Virus record (IMG/VR): IMGVR_UViG_3300030110_003674
Location: 1 to 29,885 of that record
From: a virus
Direction: 5' to 3' (one strand)
Length of the DNA stretch: 29,885 nt
The stretch's first letter is position 1. The number at the start of each line of letters is the position of its first letter. A program made the position numbers and the translations under genes. Under the pieces are notes generated by a model that ran no database searches, was not told the DNA's origin, and saw only the letters and a list, made by a program, of their open reading frames with translations. Of the stretch, positions 16,301-22,300 are shown one piece after another.

Positions 16301-17795
16301 TGATACATTTGCTGCATGGCAGTTTGGTGAATTTGATTTTATTGATCCTATTCAAAAATTCCAAGATGGTTCAAGAACAAGATTCCCATTATTTTATAAT
16401 AATCAATTATTGAGTTTTGAAGCAGAAGTAGATTCTTATATTGATCTTCAAAACTTATTGTTTATCACTATAAATGGTATAATTCAAGATCCAGGAGTTG
16501 CTTATGAGTTTGATGGTGGAACATCATTTGTCTTTACAACAGCACCAAAAGAGGAAGATAAAGTTGCAATATTCTTCTATAGAGGGACAAGAAATGTTGA
16601 TGATACTTTAGTTACTGGTATATCCAAATCTTTAGAAAAAGGTGATACTGTAAAGGTTATTAGTAATAATTCTATTCGTGGAACAAAAACACAAGATAAT
16701 AGATTTATATTTGACTTATCAAGTACAGATAAAATTGAATCTAATGTTTATTCTGGAATAGGAATAGATGATCAAAATTATAAACCACTTAGTTGGAGTA
16801 AGAAAAAGAGAGATAGAATGATCAATGGTGAATTGGCATCTAAATCAAGAGATTCTATAGAATCACTCATATTCCCAACAGCAAAAATAATTGGTAATAT
16901 TGATACATCACAAACTTCAATATTTGTTGATAGCACAGAATTATTTGATTATGATTCTGCTAATGATTTCTCAGGATTAATAGTTTCTGAGGATTCATAT
17001 CCAGTTTCTGCTGCTATAACAGCTACGGTATCTGCTGCAGGAACTATTTCTGGATTGCATATTACTGATGGTGGAAGTAATTATATTACAGCACCTAATA
17101 TTTTAATCACAGCACCTGCTTCTCAAATTGGAGTCGGTATTGGTACAACAGCAACAGCAACATTGAGTATATCTGGAGTTGGAACTGTAAATGGATTTGC
17201 AATTACTAATTCTGGGTTAGGATATACAGTTGCACCAGATATTTTAGTTTCTCCACCAAATCCAACTATTGAAAATATTAGTAGTATTGATGTTATCCAA
17301 GGATTCTCTGGAATTGTAACTGGTGTTAGTGCAACAACTGTTGGTGTTTCTACTTTAGGATTTACTTTCAATTTGAGTAAATCTAATTCAACATGGACTG
17401 GAATGGATGTAGGAAATCCAATTTATATTTTTGAAACTAATGTGGGACATGGTGGAACATCAATTGATAATACAGGAAGTGATTCTGCTGTGGTTGGTGT
17501 TGGAACTACATTCTTAGATAATATATACATCATTCAGCATGTAGAGACATCTGGCACTACAGGTATTATTACCTGTCTTATGGCAAGTAATCCAGTTGGA
17601 ATTGCCACTACAACAGGCACACAGACCCTTGGTAAGTTCTCTTGGGGTAAATTAGGTGGAATCAGTAGATCTTCTTCTCCAGTGTCTATAGAAGTAACTG
17701 GTAACACCATAGATGTTGGAATAACAACGTTCCCAACTATACAAAGAAGAGGCACTGGATTGAGAAGTACTGGTGCCCTTCCAAAACTATTATAA
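4380..17795 (+). CDS. Giant modular baseplate/virion structural protein (4471 aa) at the gp7 position
   Basis: A single uninterrupted frame of 13.4 kb lies between gp6 and gp8, where T4 has gene 7 (about 1030 aa). The N-terminus (1-260) looks like a wedge-binding domain: PKSIDFLKQYYTSQEYQGG and later EAQSFYQSKGTNESIRILFN, a pattern seen at the start of many marine phage baseplate proteins. After that it is a mosaic of beta-rich modules: GG-x-GY repeats (near 764, 953, 1105-1210, 1442, 2086-2189, 4260-4330), NG/TGD-type modules (634, 863, 980, 1858, 3000), a YHYH-like domain (1264-1386), FTC...YPR modules (3577-3825), and a conserved C-terminal part with INGIIQDPG and FYRGTRN (3971-4195). Many GIGTT/GVGTT turns act as linkers. 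No catalytic domain, signal peptide or membrane segment is seen. Its role is inferred as wedge component plus outer baseplate or adhesin layer; orthology to gp7 rests on position. Confidence 0.85.
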   Translation: MIQTGFESRIKIQQIINNQLPEFILDESPKSIDFLKQYYTSQEYQGGPVDIAENLDQYLKVDNLIPEVIVDNTTLESDINSTDTTITVNSTKGFPSEYGLLKIDNEIITYTGITSTTFTGCKRGFSGITSYHSDLNQEELIFSDSSKESHIANKDIKNLSSLFLREFYKKLRYTFTPGLENVDFDKSLNAGNFIKEAQSFYQSKGTNESIRILFNVLYGVTPSIVNLEDFLIKPSSSKFIRREIAIAEIISGDPVKLIGQTITKSTDSATSASISEVEPFTRQNKQYFKLSLFIGYDDNNYVEGNFQITPNTKSFEKVSVGSSIISVDSTIGFAQTGMVISGINSITYSDKSINQFINCSWTTSSGAGENINATDNIRSDETYFGFEDGDSSKRVELRLTGVLSDFEQISENLQVSEDDIISVKNLGDLIENPSSDKTYKEIFANSWIYNTSSSYEILNFGQTLSLTLKSDIDRSSLKLGDQVEIVQQDGLGGSGVIVYPTESSLASSAAAGVIGYPYVKTINGNSIELENFNFTPGTNTSYALRRKINKATSVNVPIQYGNGNIISDIQNLYVDKKNEYAYVASNSLPSGVSGYDVSDGFEYTYEITKKINSSSIDSVSNLTNILSNGEYSSIKFDNKAPFITGDRIQYEPSSVPISGLITGSYYVEVLPDGQSIRLYNSPSFIESEGYLNLSPSAGVFGTHTFTLYSQRSSNIGSQKLLKKFTLPVNTKNGNNELTTPGNIGMLINGVEIKNYKSHDKVYYGGIESIDVLNGGSEYDVINLPTLTVSAGIASTAFSQLVVSGSVKKVYVDQLDFDISEVNSVTVSGGNGSGAVIKPILNIRSREVSFDGRPTTNSGGITTGGYQLIFSENHYFTNGQEVIYDSNNNDPIGVGIGTSTLSNGGHYFTSIDNNLTVKLYESFNSYSSGINTVGFTTFNTSGIHKFKTLNNKKTISRVDVIDGGDGYTNRKLIVKPIGINTVNNTINFKNHGLNDGDNVLYSNDPISGSNKDITGLTTSTGITTTSIHYKVLKIDDNSFSLSNSGVGGTITSFYERRKPIEITSIGAGSSYHNFYYPPIEVSIDYTSAGIGSTSFSVTLTPLVRGSIIDSYVYESGAGYGSTTLNFQKKPSVTVNNGKNAAMVPVVVGGEVKSVNIQFGGQQYTSIPDLIVSDISGRDVLGSGAELRPVISNGKITDVKIINTGIGYSDTTIHTSILVKSAGSDASFDPIIRSLDVNNVENRRDSSSPISEIFEESSNNLEYSVSGYFEKLRDSFKDNVNSPSGIIGWAYDGNPIYGSYGYDDPSIANNSRRLLTGYVKDITNISDRPLGFDAGFFVEDYKFLDNGDLDKYNGRYAKTLEFPNGVYAYYAAIDLDGNPEFPYFIGECYRSNTLEENKTLDQTFDFNNSDLLRNTFPHKISDEFANNDFIVETNEITRQKTVIESVTDGFVNNFEIISNGSNYKVNDNVSFDNTGTSGSGLIAKVSSIEGKDITTIETSVENFPTATFTYVNDENIKVTILPQHSLRNNDDIIISGLSTYLTELNGFHKIGITSYYSNLISPLGAGAATTEVYVNHIPNDVSIGSSIGIGPETAKLLDIYRNLNILRIERGLPGTSHSISTKLEFKPDSFTIPKKVDYFESSINKLAYFNARESVGVGSTAGVVGYTTTFDFGDSQVTRNIQTRSIYIENHPFETNEAVTLTVPTGGALAISTIGIDAIGVIAPFNLPASGLTTNVYVVNKSVNTIGIKTGIGTDHNGNEYEEVYFRNTPGQLVDNDKYLLETQFIQKQGVIDRVNTVVSVSTSHELVVGDKVNLNVIPKLSVGIGTTSTSVAVKWDDNINHITINPRIIDASKINTTSNQLEILRHNLNTGDRVSYSSTLPISGLSTNTYYTFKVDDNNIKLCDTLIDSNANPPTVVSFASTGGQSHTITPINPRITVTQGTNLVFDLSDSSLSGHYLKIYHDNKFNNEFVSTGTTEGFTITGIDTTGGVVGAALTINYNTETTNILPKKLYYTLEKSGYLSTADTLVNNHSEILFIDSTYTKEHVISGVGNTTFNIALSKIPERLSYASSECSTIKYNTNSTSAQGSISDIRIISGGTGYKKLPDFSMVTSTNGVNALIVAKSNTIGDVKKARIINEGFEYSSDKTLQPNADISPLITIRDSNTIGIVTVVNGGKDYTTPPNIVIVNDDSGKIIDSGILEANIVGNSIDSVNILQSPKGLSEKTSKLYATNNTNGISIVEVSSPSAGIGTTFTCTITTPVLGFPTPPFKIGDKVFIEGIQKVGAAGSGFNSEDYGFKFLEVGLYDTSGTKDVVTINVVGLTTTVGVAKTVQDSFGTIIHEDDYPSFTITQKQSVFLIGEKIISDGIERNLFIANIDVKGYIKVNGSYNLSLNEVITGKESGSIATIDRIIDNFGRFKVNYANKKDIGWEDNIGKLNEDFQVIPDNDYYQNLSYTIKSPITWEEFSSPVNNLVHTSGTKNFSDTGISSTATVGIGSSSASTIIKDLFDERRVDTVYEYDLVKDIDLVGGSSKFLSFKTKKLTDYTLAKTNAVLKIDDIDDLFSNLSNDPKSYLDLFKLPSTITYDNILIRVNESFDNTNLQLTDLVILNNGTNSFLLEKGSINNVGTAITHAVNESYGTFSIYVDDYDDSYLRFTPRDPINIDYDLKYIRSTFSSASSGIGTTSIGFVDLTAAAIGVASTTSASGITSSIIGVGTHKFNSLYVNTQVIDNETNDMNFVDIYLTHDGTNTYLSEYYFDSESQNYSGSLIGSFNADITSGLLSLKYTNDTVNGVTLKSKIVGFGTTSVGVGTYRYKLDEQDDGQERTAIYQSHYETTTGAAATTVFTVDKNLFNTVKSSVEVGMGASKSLHKLLTINDIQQSNVYVQQGPFLSVKGNGIGATDSQSGMGTFGGYYSGDNFILKFFPDASMTSELKVSSFNECFYTTVDTVNIPPDHTYGNITESLNVDQYNGLEGKRVERTEFPLSFNNDFIFAKVFNPKNATQLNLSTGLFTLKNHFFSTGESLKYTPKSTFVGLGSTAMTDNSGTVIPSTVFAIKVDDDSFKIATSRSNADSGTNVSFGSSGEGNAHELSMVKSNEKSVITIDGIPQSPLIFTKVAHTLSGNSGGQISASSTIFSLSGIGTINPSDILRIDDEYIKVVNVGLGTTAVGPITGAGSSTIVEVTRQIFGSTAAVHTDTTTARLYKGSYNIVGKNIHFIEPPKGNPSIVKDESNLDPPKSDFTGRVFLRSNYDTNQIYDDISDEFTGIGRTFTLTVGGANTAGIGSTGGNGILFINSVFQTPTTINNPLNNYSLDDGDQIAGITTVTFTGIATNDGSSGGGEVFTSISDVNVNQLPRGGVVVSLGASGGLGYAPLVGSKVRPTSDTTRSITSVVGFATTGSALSISTASYDNTTGLMTVTTLKEHGFVLGETNEVTMVGLHFACAAAHSGVTTTIFPDVINDRPFSITGISSINTFTADVGICTIPHNYVGQGTVFSWYGDLTYGQGYNNIISIGVAVTDKGYDHKFVSADNNSILVAGVGALTPTDAFYESHSGRLILTINNHDLTTSNVIGIGTRSLLFTCSRDNHSTSHTYPRAGATPSSSIGDPIHNNMAIPIVATTTNTIEVNVGAASSGSGAIITAHPVGVNTHIFVSGTTGGIRRLSGTPGNLTALNGTLYEPTTGVLTIKSGSHSLSAATTKNITGALYTATTGIMTITSSSHGFDNGDYVKIVNNSIIFTCDKDGGVSNHSYPRITDPIYNKWIAIANKTTNTFELQVGISTAGNYTHTYVGGTAVNAIKKANSFIGISTGSIIFTCAQDSHKTIHPYPRSTDPFNWSDGKVLGVETVASATLFTVNVGKSANGSGGALTYNIGAAGTNYTNPRIFVSDPSYSDLSVRGISRLTGGDDVGSGLLVDISVSGASTVGVASDTFEVSKYDISRNGYGFRRGDIIEPIGLVTARTLQSPISKLQLNIDDIYSDTFAAWQFGEFDFIDPIQKFQDGSRTRFPLFYNNQLLSFEAEVDSYIDLQNLLFITINGIIQDPGVAYEFDGGTSFVFTTAPKEEDKVAIFFYRGTRNVDDTLVTGISKSLEKGDTVKVISNNSIRGTKTQDNRFIFDLSSTDKIESNVYSGIGIDDQNYKPLSWSKKKRDRMINGELASKSRDSIESLIFPTAKIIGNIDTSQTSIFVDSTELFDYDSANDFSGLIVSEDSYPVSAAITATVSAAGTISGLHITDGGSNYITAPNILITAPASQIGVGIGTTATATLSISGVGTVNGFAITNSGLGYTVAPDILVSPPNPTIENISSIDVIQGFSGIVTGVSATTVGVSTLGFTFNLSKSNSTWTGMDVGNPIYIFETNVGHGGTSIDNTGSDSAVVGVGTTFLDNIYIIQHVETSGTTGIITCLMASNPVGIATTTGTQTLGKFSWGKLGGISRSSSPVSIEVTGNTIDVGITTFPTIQRRGTGLRSTGALPKLL
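6668..8010 (+). repeat. GG-x-GY protein repeats in the giant gene (first cluster)
   Basis: A degenerate unit of the form hydrophobic strand - (D/N)GG-x-(G/E)Y - x - P - hydrophobic strand occurs several times: IDVLNGGSEYDVINLPTLTV (near 764), VDVIDGGDGYT (near 955), ESGAGYGSTTL (near 1112), VNIQFGGQQYTSIPDLIV (near 1153) and VKIINTGIGYSDTT (near 1199). Units 3 to 5 are in tight succession. The pattern suggests short beta-hairpins stacking as a solenoid or small beta-sandwiches. Confidence 0.6.
8166..8541 (+). other. YHYH-like domain inside the giant protein
   Basis: Residues about 1264-1386 contain SPSGIIGWAYDGNPIYGSYG and then NGRYAKTLEFPNGVYAYYAA, followed by FPYFIG. This is the layout of the YHYH domain (DG-x-PIYG-x-YGY, then G-R, FPNG-Y-AY, FPY-x-G), an extracellular-type domain also found in cyanophage structural proteins. 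The histidines that give the family its name are replaced here (AYY in place of YHY), so any metal- or ligand-binding role may be lost. It probably serves as a surface decoration or receptor-contact module. Confidence 0.65.
10637..10947 (+). repeat. GG-x-GY protein repeats in the giant gene (second cluster)
   Basis: There are three consecutive units: IRIISGGTGYKKLPDFSMV, ARIINEGFEYSSDK and VTVVNGGKDYTTPPNIVIV (residues about 2089-2189). They have the same strand - GG-x-Y - P - strand layout as the first cluster but weak sequence identity, so they are old copies. Confidence 0.6.
14590..15905 (+). repeat. FTC-D-H-YPR modules in the giant gene
   Basis: Three modules contain a 16-residue core F-T-C-x2-D-x6-H-x-Y-P-R: FTCSRDNHSTSHTYPR (15108-15155), FTCDKDGGVSNHSYPR (15579-15626) and FTCAQDSHKTIHPYPR (15807-15854), each soon followed by DP. 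Each core follows an upstream half of the type TG-x-(L/M)-x-I-T...H-x-(F/L), for example TGIMTITSSSHGFDNGDYV. A fourth, degenerate copy (HFACAAAHS) lies near 14685. Cys and His are otherwise rare in this protein. Confidence 0.75.
16290..17795 (+). other. Conserved C-terminal region of the giant protein
   Basis: Residues about 3971-4471 hold DPIQKFQDGSRTRFPLFYNN, INGIIQDPG, a GGTSFVF segment, IFFYRGTRN, and then KSRDSIESLIFPTAKII. Two GG-x-Y/SG-x-GY units (DGGSNYITAPNILI and NSGLGYTVAPDILV) follow, and the end is IQRRGTGLRSTGALPKLL. From memory these blocks recur at the end of very large cyanophage structural proteins, unlike the variable middle. This suggests a conserved assembly contact at the C-terminus. 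Confidence 0.55.
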
Positions 17796-17798
17796 ATA
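17791..17798 (+). promoter_or_regulatory. T4-type late promoter for gp8
   Basis: An exact TATAAATA overlaps the TAA stop (17793-17795) of the giant gene and ends 18 nt before the gp8 ATG at 17817, the same distance as at gp25. The following bases (TCTAAA) match those after the third late box at 27004. Confidence 0.7.
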
Positions 17799-17816
17799 TC
17801 TAAAAAACTATTTAAG

Positions 17817-19364
17817 ATGCCAGCCGTCGTAACAGATCAATTTAGAATATTAAATGCAGGTAATTTTGTAGATTCTGTACTGGATACTAATAATTCGTAT
17901 TATGTATTTTTAGGACTTCCGAATCCAGCAAATCCTGCATCTGGTTTTGGTAGAACCACTTCAGATAATGAATGGAATACTAATACCCCAAATCCAACTG
18001 ATAATTTGCAGTATAATCATCATTATAGAGATACTGCTTTATTTGGTAAAAAAGTTACTAGCAGTAATGTTAGAAGATTGATAAGAAAGGTTAATTGGAG
18101 TAGTAATACACGTTATGACATGTATCGTCATGACTATAGTATTTCAAATCCTACACCAAATTCCAATACAAGTAGATTATATGATTCTAATTATTATGTA
18201 ATTAATAGTGATTTTAGAGTTTATGTTTGTATAGAAAATGGTTCTTCAGGATCTAATTTGAAAGGTAATGTATCTAAAGACGAACCAACTTTTACTGATT
18301 TAGAACCTACAGCAGCTGGAACAAGTGGTGATGGATATATTTGGAAATACTTATTTTCAGTTTCTCCAAGTGATATTATAAAATTTGATTCTACAGAGTA
18401 TGTTGTAGTTCCTAATGATTGGAGTACTTCAATAGATAGTCAAATTCAAAATGTTAGAGAAGCAGGTGATTCTGATATTAATCAAAATCAAATTAAAGCA
18501 ATATACATTGCAGATGGTGGTGCAAACTATTCTGCAGGAATTGTTGATATATTAGGTGATGGAAGTGGAGGAAAAGTATCAATTACTGTCAATTCTGCAG
18601 GAACAATAACTAAAGCATTGGTAGTTACGGGTGGAAGTGGATATACTTTCGGTGTAGTTGATTTAGGAACTCTACAACCTTCTGGATCTATTCCAGATCC
18701 TGCTAAATTAATACCAATTATTCCACCTTCAAAAGGTCATGGATATAATATCTATACTGAATTAGGCACAGATAAAGTATTGGTATATGCTAGATTTGAT
18801 GATTCAACTAGAGATTTTCCAGTTGATACTAAATTCTCTCAAGTTGGTATTATAAAAAATCCAACTGAATTTACTTCTTCATCTATTTTTAGTGGAAGTG
18901 ATTATTCATCTTTATATTCTATAAAACTTACTTCAACTGGTTCAACACCTACTGTTGGAGTTAAAATGGAACAAACAGTAACTGGAGGAACTGCTAAAGG
19001 TTATATTGCGTCATATGATTCTGAAACTCAAGTTATAAAATACTTCCAAGATAGATCTTTATATTTTGGAAATGAGAAAGATCAAACTGATGTTAATACT
19101 GTCAGTAGCACTTCTAAAATATTATCTTTTGAATCTTCAGGAAATAGTATTTCTCCATTTACTGGATCTGTAGATACTGGATTCAGTGGTATTAAAACTA
19201 CCATAAATTCAAAAGACGTAAATTTGGGAGTTGTTTTTACAGATGGACTTGCTAATCCAGAGATAAATAAAAAGACAGGTGATATAATTTATATGAATAA
19301 TAGACCTCTGGTACAAAGAGATTCTAGACAAAAAGAAGACATCAAAATTATTTTGGAATTTTAA
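17817..19364 (+). CDS. 8: Baseplate wedge protein gp8 with an inserted repeat region
   Basis: The N-terminal 200 residues follow T4 gp8: VTDQFRILNAGNFVDSV at the start, WSSNTRYDMYRHDYS (near 94-108), a YYVINSDFRVYVCIENG strand pair, and the signature GDGYIWKYLFSVSP (near 171) ending in TEYVVVPNDW. T4 gp8 has 334 residues; this one has 515. Part of the excess lies in residues 226-284, where two GG-x-Y units occur (YIADGGANYSAG and VVTGGSGYTFG) that match repeats of the giant protein. gp8 dimers bind the wedge outside gp7 and gp10 in T4. A late promoter lies just upstream. The start codon lacks a good Shine-Dalgarno match. The next gene follows after 6 nt. Confidence 0.88.
   Translation: MPAVVTDQFRILNAGNFVDSVLDTNNSYYVFLGLPNPANPASGFGRTTSDNEWNTNTPNPTDNLQYNHHYRDTALFGKKVTSSNVRRLIRKVNWSSNTRYDMYRHDYSISNPTPNSNTSRLYDSNYYVINSDFRVYVCIENGSSGSNLKGNVSKDEPTFTDLEPTAAGTSGDGYIWKYLFSVSPSDIIKFDSTEYVVVPNDWSTSIDSQIQNVREAGDSDINQNQIKAIYIADGGANYSAGIVDILGDGSGGKVSITVNSAGTITKALVVTGGSGYTFGVVDLGTLQPSGSIPDPAKLIPIIPPSKGHGYNIYTELGTDKVLVYARFDDSTRDFPVDTKFSQVGIIKNPTEFTSSSIFSGSDYSSLYSIKLTSTGSTPTVGVKMEQTVTGGTAKGYIASYDSETQVIKYFQDRSLYFGNEKDQTDVNTVSSTSKILSFESSGNSISPFTGSVDTGFSGIKTTINSKDVNLGVVFTDGLANPEINKKTGDIIYMNNRPLVQRDSRQKEDIKIILEF
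18494..18668 (+). repeat. GG-x-GY repeat pair within gp8
   Basis: Residues about 226-284 contain IYIADGGANYSAGIVDI and LVVTGGSGYTFGVVDL, separated by GDGSGGKVSITVNSAGTI. The layout is the same as the units in the giant protein and is not part of T4 gp8 as I know it. Confidence 0.65.
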
Positions 19365-19370
19365 AGAAAA

Positions 19371-22300
19371 ATGACACAAAAAACCAATTTAAATATTAGT
19401 CCATATTATGATGATTTTGATTCTGAAAAGAACTTTTATAAAGTTTTATTTAAACCAGGATATCCAGTACAAGCAAGAGAATTAACTTCTTTACAATCAA
19501 TCCTTCAAGGACAAGTAGAGTCCTTCGGGGGTCATATGTTCAAGGAAGGATCTGTAATTATTCCAGGTAATCTCACATATGATGGGCAATTTTATGCTGT
19601 AAAATTAAATTCTTCTAATTTAGGGGTTGATATATCTTTATACATTAATAATTTTATAGGAAAAAAAATAACAGGACAAGTATCTGGAACTACAGCAAAA
19701 ATTCAACATGTAGAAATTTCTGGTGCTAATGTAGATGATATAACAATATATGTAAAATATATAGATTCTGATGATAATTTTGTATTTACTCAATTTCAAG
19801 ATGGTGAATCTTTAAGTGCTACTGAAAATGTAGAATATGGAAATACCACAATTGTTGCAGGAACACCTTTTGCATCTTTAATATCATCAAATGCAACTTC
19901 TATAGGATCAGCAGCGTCTATTCAAGATGGAGTATTTTTTGTTAGAGGATATTTTGTAAATATTGCACAAGAAACTATAATTCTAGATTATTATACTAAT
20001 ACTCCATCTTATAGAGTTGGATTAAAGGTTGATGAAGTTATTGTTAATGCTAAAGAAGATGATTCATTATTTGATAATGCTAAGGGATTTACTAATTATG
20101 CTGCTCCAGGTGCAGATAGATTTAAAATAAGTTTATCACTTACCAAAAAACTATTAACTGATACTAATGATACTGATTTTATTGAAATTTTAAGAGTTAA
20201 AAATGGTAGAATACAGAAATTTAATTCAAAAACCCAATATAATATAATTCGTGATTATTTGGCAGAAAGAACTTATGATGAATCTGGTGATTATACAATA
20301 GATCAATTTAATCCATCAATACATAATTCTTTGAATGATAGGTTAGGTAATAATGGTGTATATTTCAATAATGAAAAAACAGAAGATGGCAATACACCTT
20401 CTGATGATTTAATGTGTCTTAAAGTATCTCCAGGAAAGGCATATGTAAGAGGATATGATGTTGAAAAAATAGGAACAACTATTATAGATGCAGATAAACC
20501 AAGAGATACTGAAATAATATCTAATTCAAGTATCCCATTTAATATGGGAAATTTATTGAAAGTTAATAATGTAACAGGAACGCCAAAACAAAGAGCAACT
20601 ATAGATTTATATAATAGATTAGTAGGTGATAGTGGTGCAAAAATAGGAGATGCAAGAGTATATACAATCAATCTTACTTCTTCTGAATATTCAAATGGTT
20701 CTACAGAATATGACTTAAGATTATATGATATTCAAACATATACCAAATTAACCTTAAATCAAAGTGTTGATGCTGATGATATTCCCACTACTGCTTTTGT
20801 AAAAGGTAAGAATAGTGGTGCTAGTGGTTATGCTGTTTATGCTGGTGGTAATAGTGAATATATTTACTTAAGACAAACTTCTGGTAATTTTGTTAAAGGT
20901 GAAGGACTAATTGTTAATGGAATAGAAATTTCAAGAATCATTAAAGAGTTTGTTGTATATGGAACTCAAAATATAAAATCAGTAAAACAAACTGGAGCTT
21001 CTGGTTATCCCGATTTCACTGCTGATTCTGTGCTTGAAAGATTCAGAATGCCTGGTAGTATTAATCAGATAACAATTCCAGGAGTAATTAGTGGAGTAGC
21101 AACAGTAGCGGCTGGAGGACTTCCATTTGCTGGTATAGGAACAGATACTATTATTTCATATCAAAGATCTGGATTTTCGACAGAAACTTATAATAGAGTA
21201 ACTTCTGTTTCTTCTAATAAATTAACAATAGGAATAAGTTCGATAGCAAATAGTGCCATTAATGGAGGAATTGGTGCTGGTGTTACTGGAGTTTTTGATG
21301 GTCAAATATTAACTGGAACAAATGATTCATTAGTTACTCCATATGCTATGGGACCTATTATATCAAATGAAGGTGGGTTGTATGTAGAATTGCCAGATTA
21401 TAATGTTTCTACAGTAGATCTTACTGGATCAACATTAACTATTTCTGAGCAAATAACTGGAGAGGCAACTGATGGTAGTGGTGAACTTACTTTCGATCTT
21501 TCATCTGTAGGAATTACTAGTGCTGCTTATGAAGCATTTGACGAAGAAAGATATTCTGTAACTTATTCAACTGGTATACAAGCACCCATTGCAAGAGATC
21601 AATTTGAACTTTCCAATAATATTATAACTATTAGAGGTTTAAGAGATAGTCAAAGTAATGTTGTAGTAGATACAACACTTAGTAAGTTTGGAATTCAAAG
21701 TAAAGTAAAACAATATAATAGGAGTGCTTCTCTTGTAGTATCTAGATCAAAATATAAGCAATCTGGAGTTGGTGTTAATACTTCAAATTCTGATGGATTA
21801 ACTTATAATAAGTATTATGGTGTAAGAGTACAAGATGAGGAAATTTCTTTAAATTATCCTGATGTAGCAAAGGTAGTATCTGTTTACGAATCATTAGATA
21901 GTTCAGATCCAACATTAGATGAAGTTCAATTTACTTCAACTGCTAGTGTTCATACTAATGCCATAGTTGGAGAACATATAGTAGGTAATACAAGTAAAGC
22001 AATTGCAAGAGTTGTTTCATCACCATCAGCAAATACGTTAAAAATTGTTTATTTGACAGGTGATAAATTATCAACTGGAGAAACTGTAGTATTTGACGAG
22101 TCTAAATTAACCACTGAAATTGAAATAATTACTTCGGGTAGTTATAAAATTATTACAGATTCTTTTTCTTTAGATAAGGGGCAAAAAGATCAATATTATG
22201 ATTATTCTAGACTTGTTAGAAATAATGGAGTTTCAGAACCTGCTAAAAGATTATTAATTGTTTTTGATTATTACTCAGTACCATCTACAGATGATGGTGA

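Noticed and set aside
4380-17795. Giant frame as a non-ribosomal peptide/polyketide synthase, polymerase or polyprotein
   Set aside because: No enzyme motifs or protease sites are visible. The content is beta-rich Ser/Thr/Gly/Asn modules between baseplate genes.
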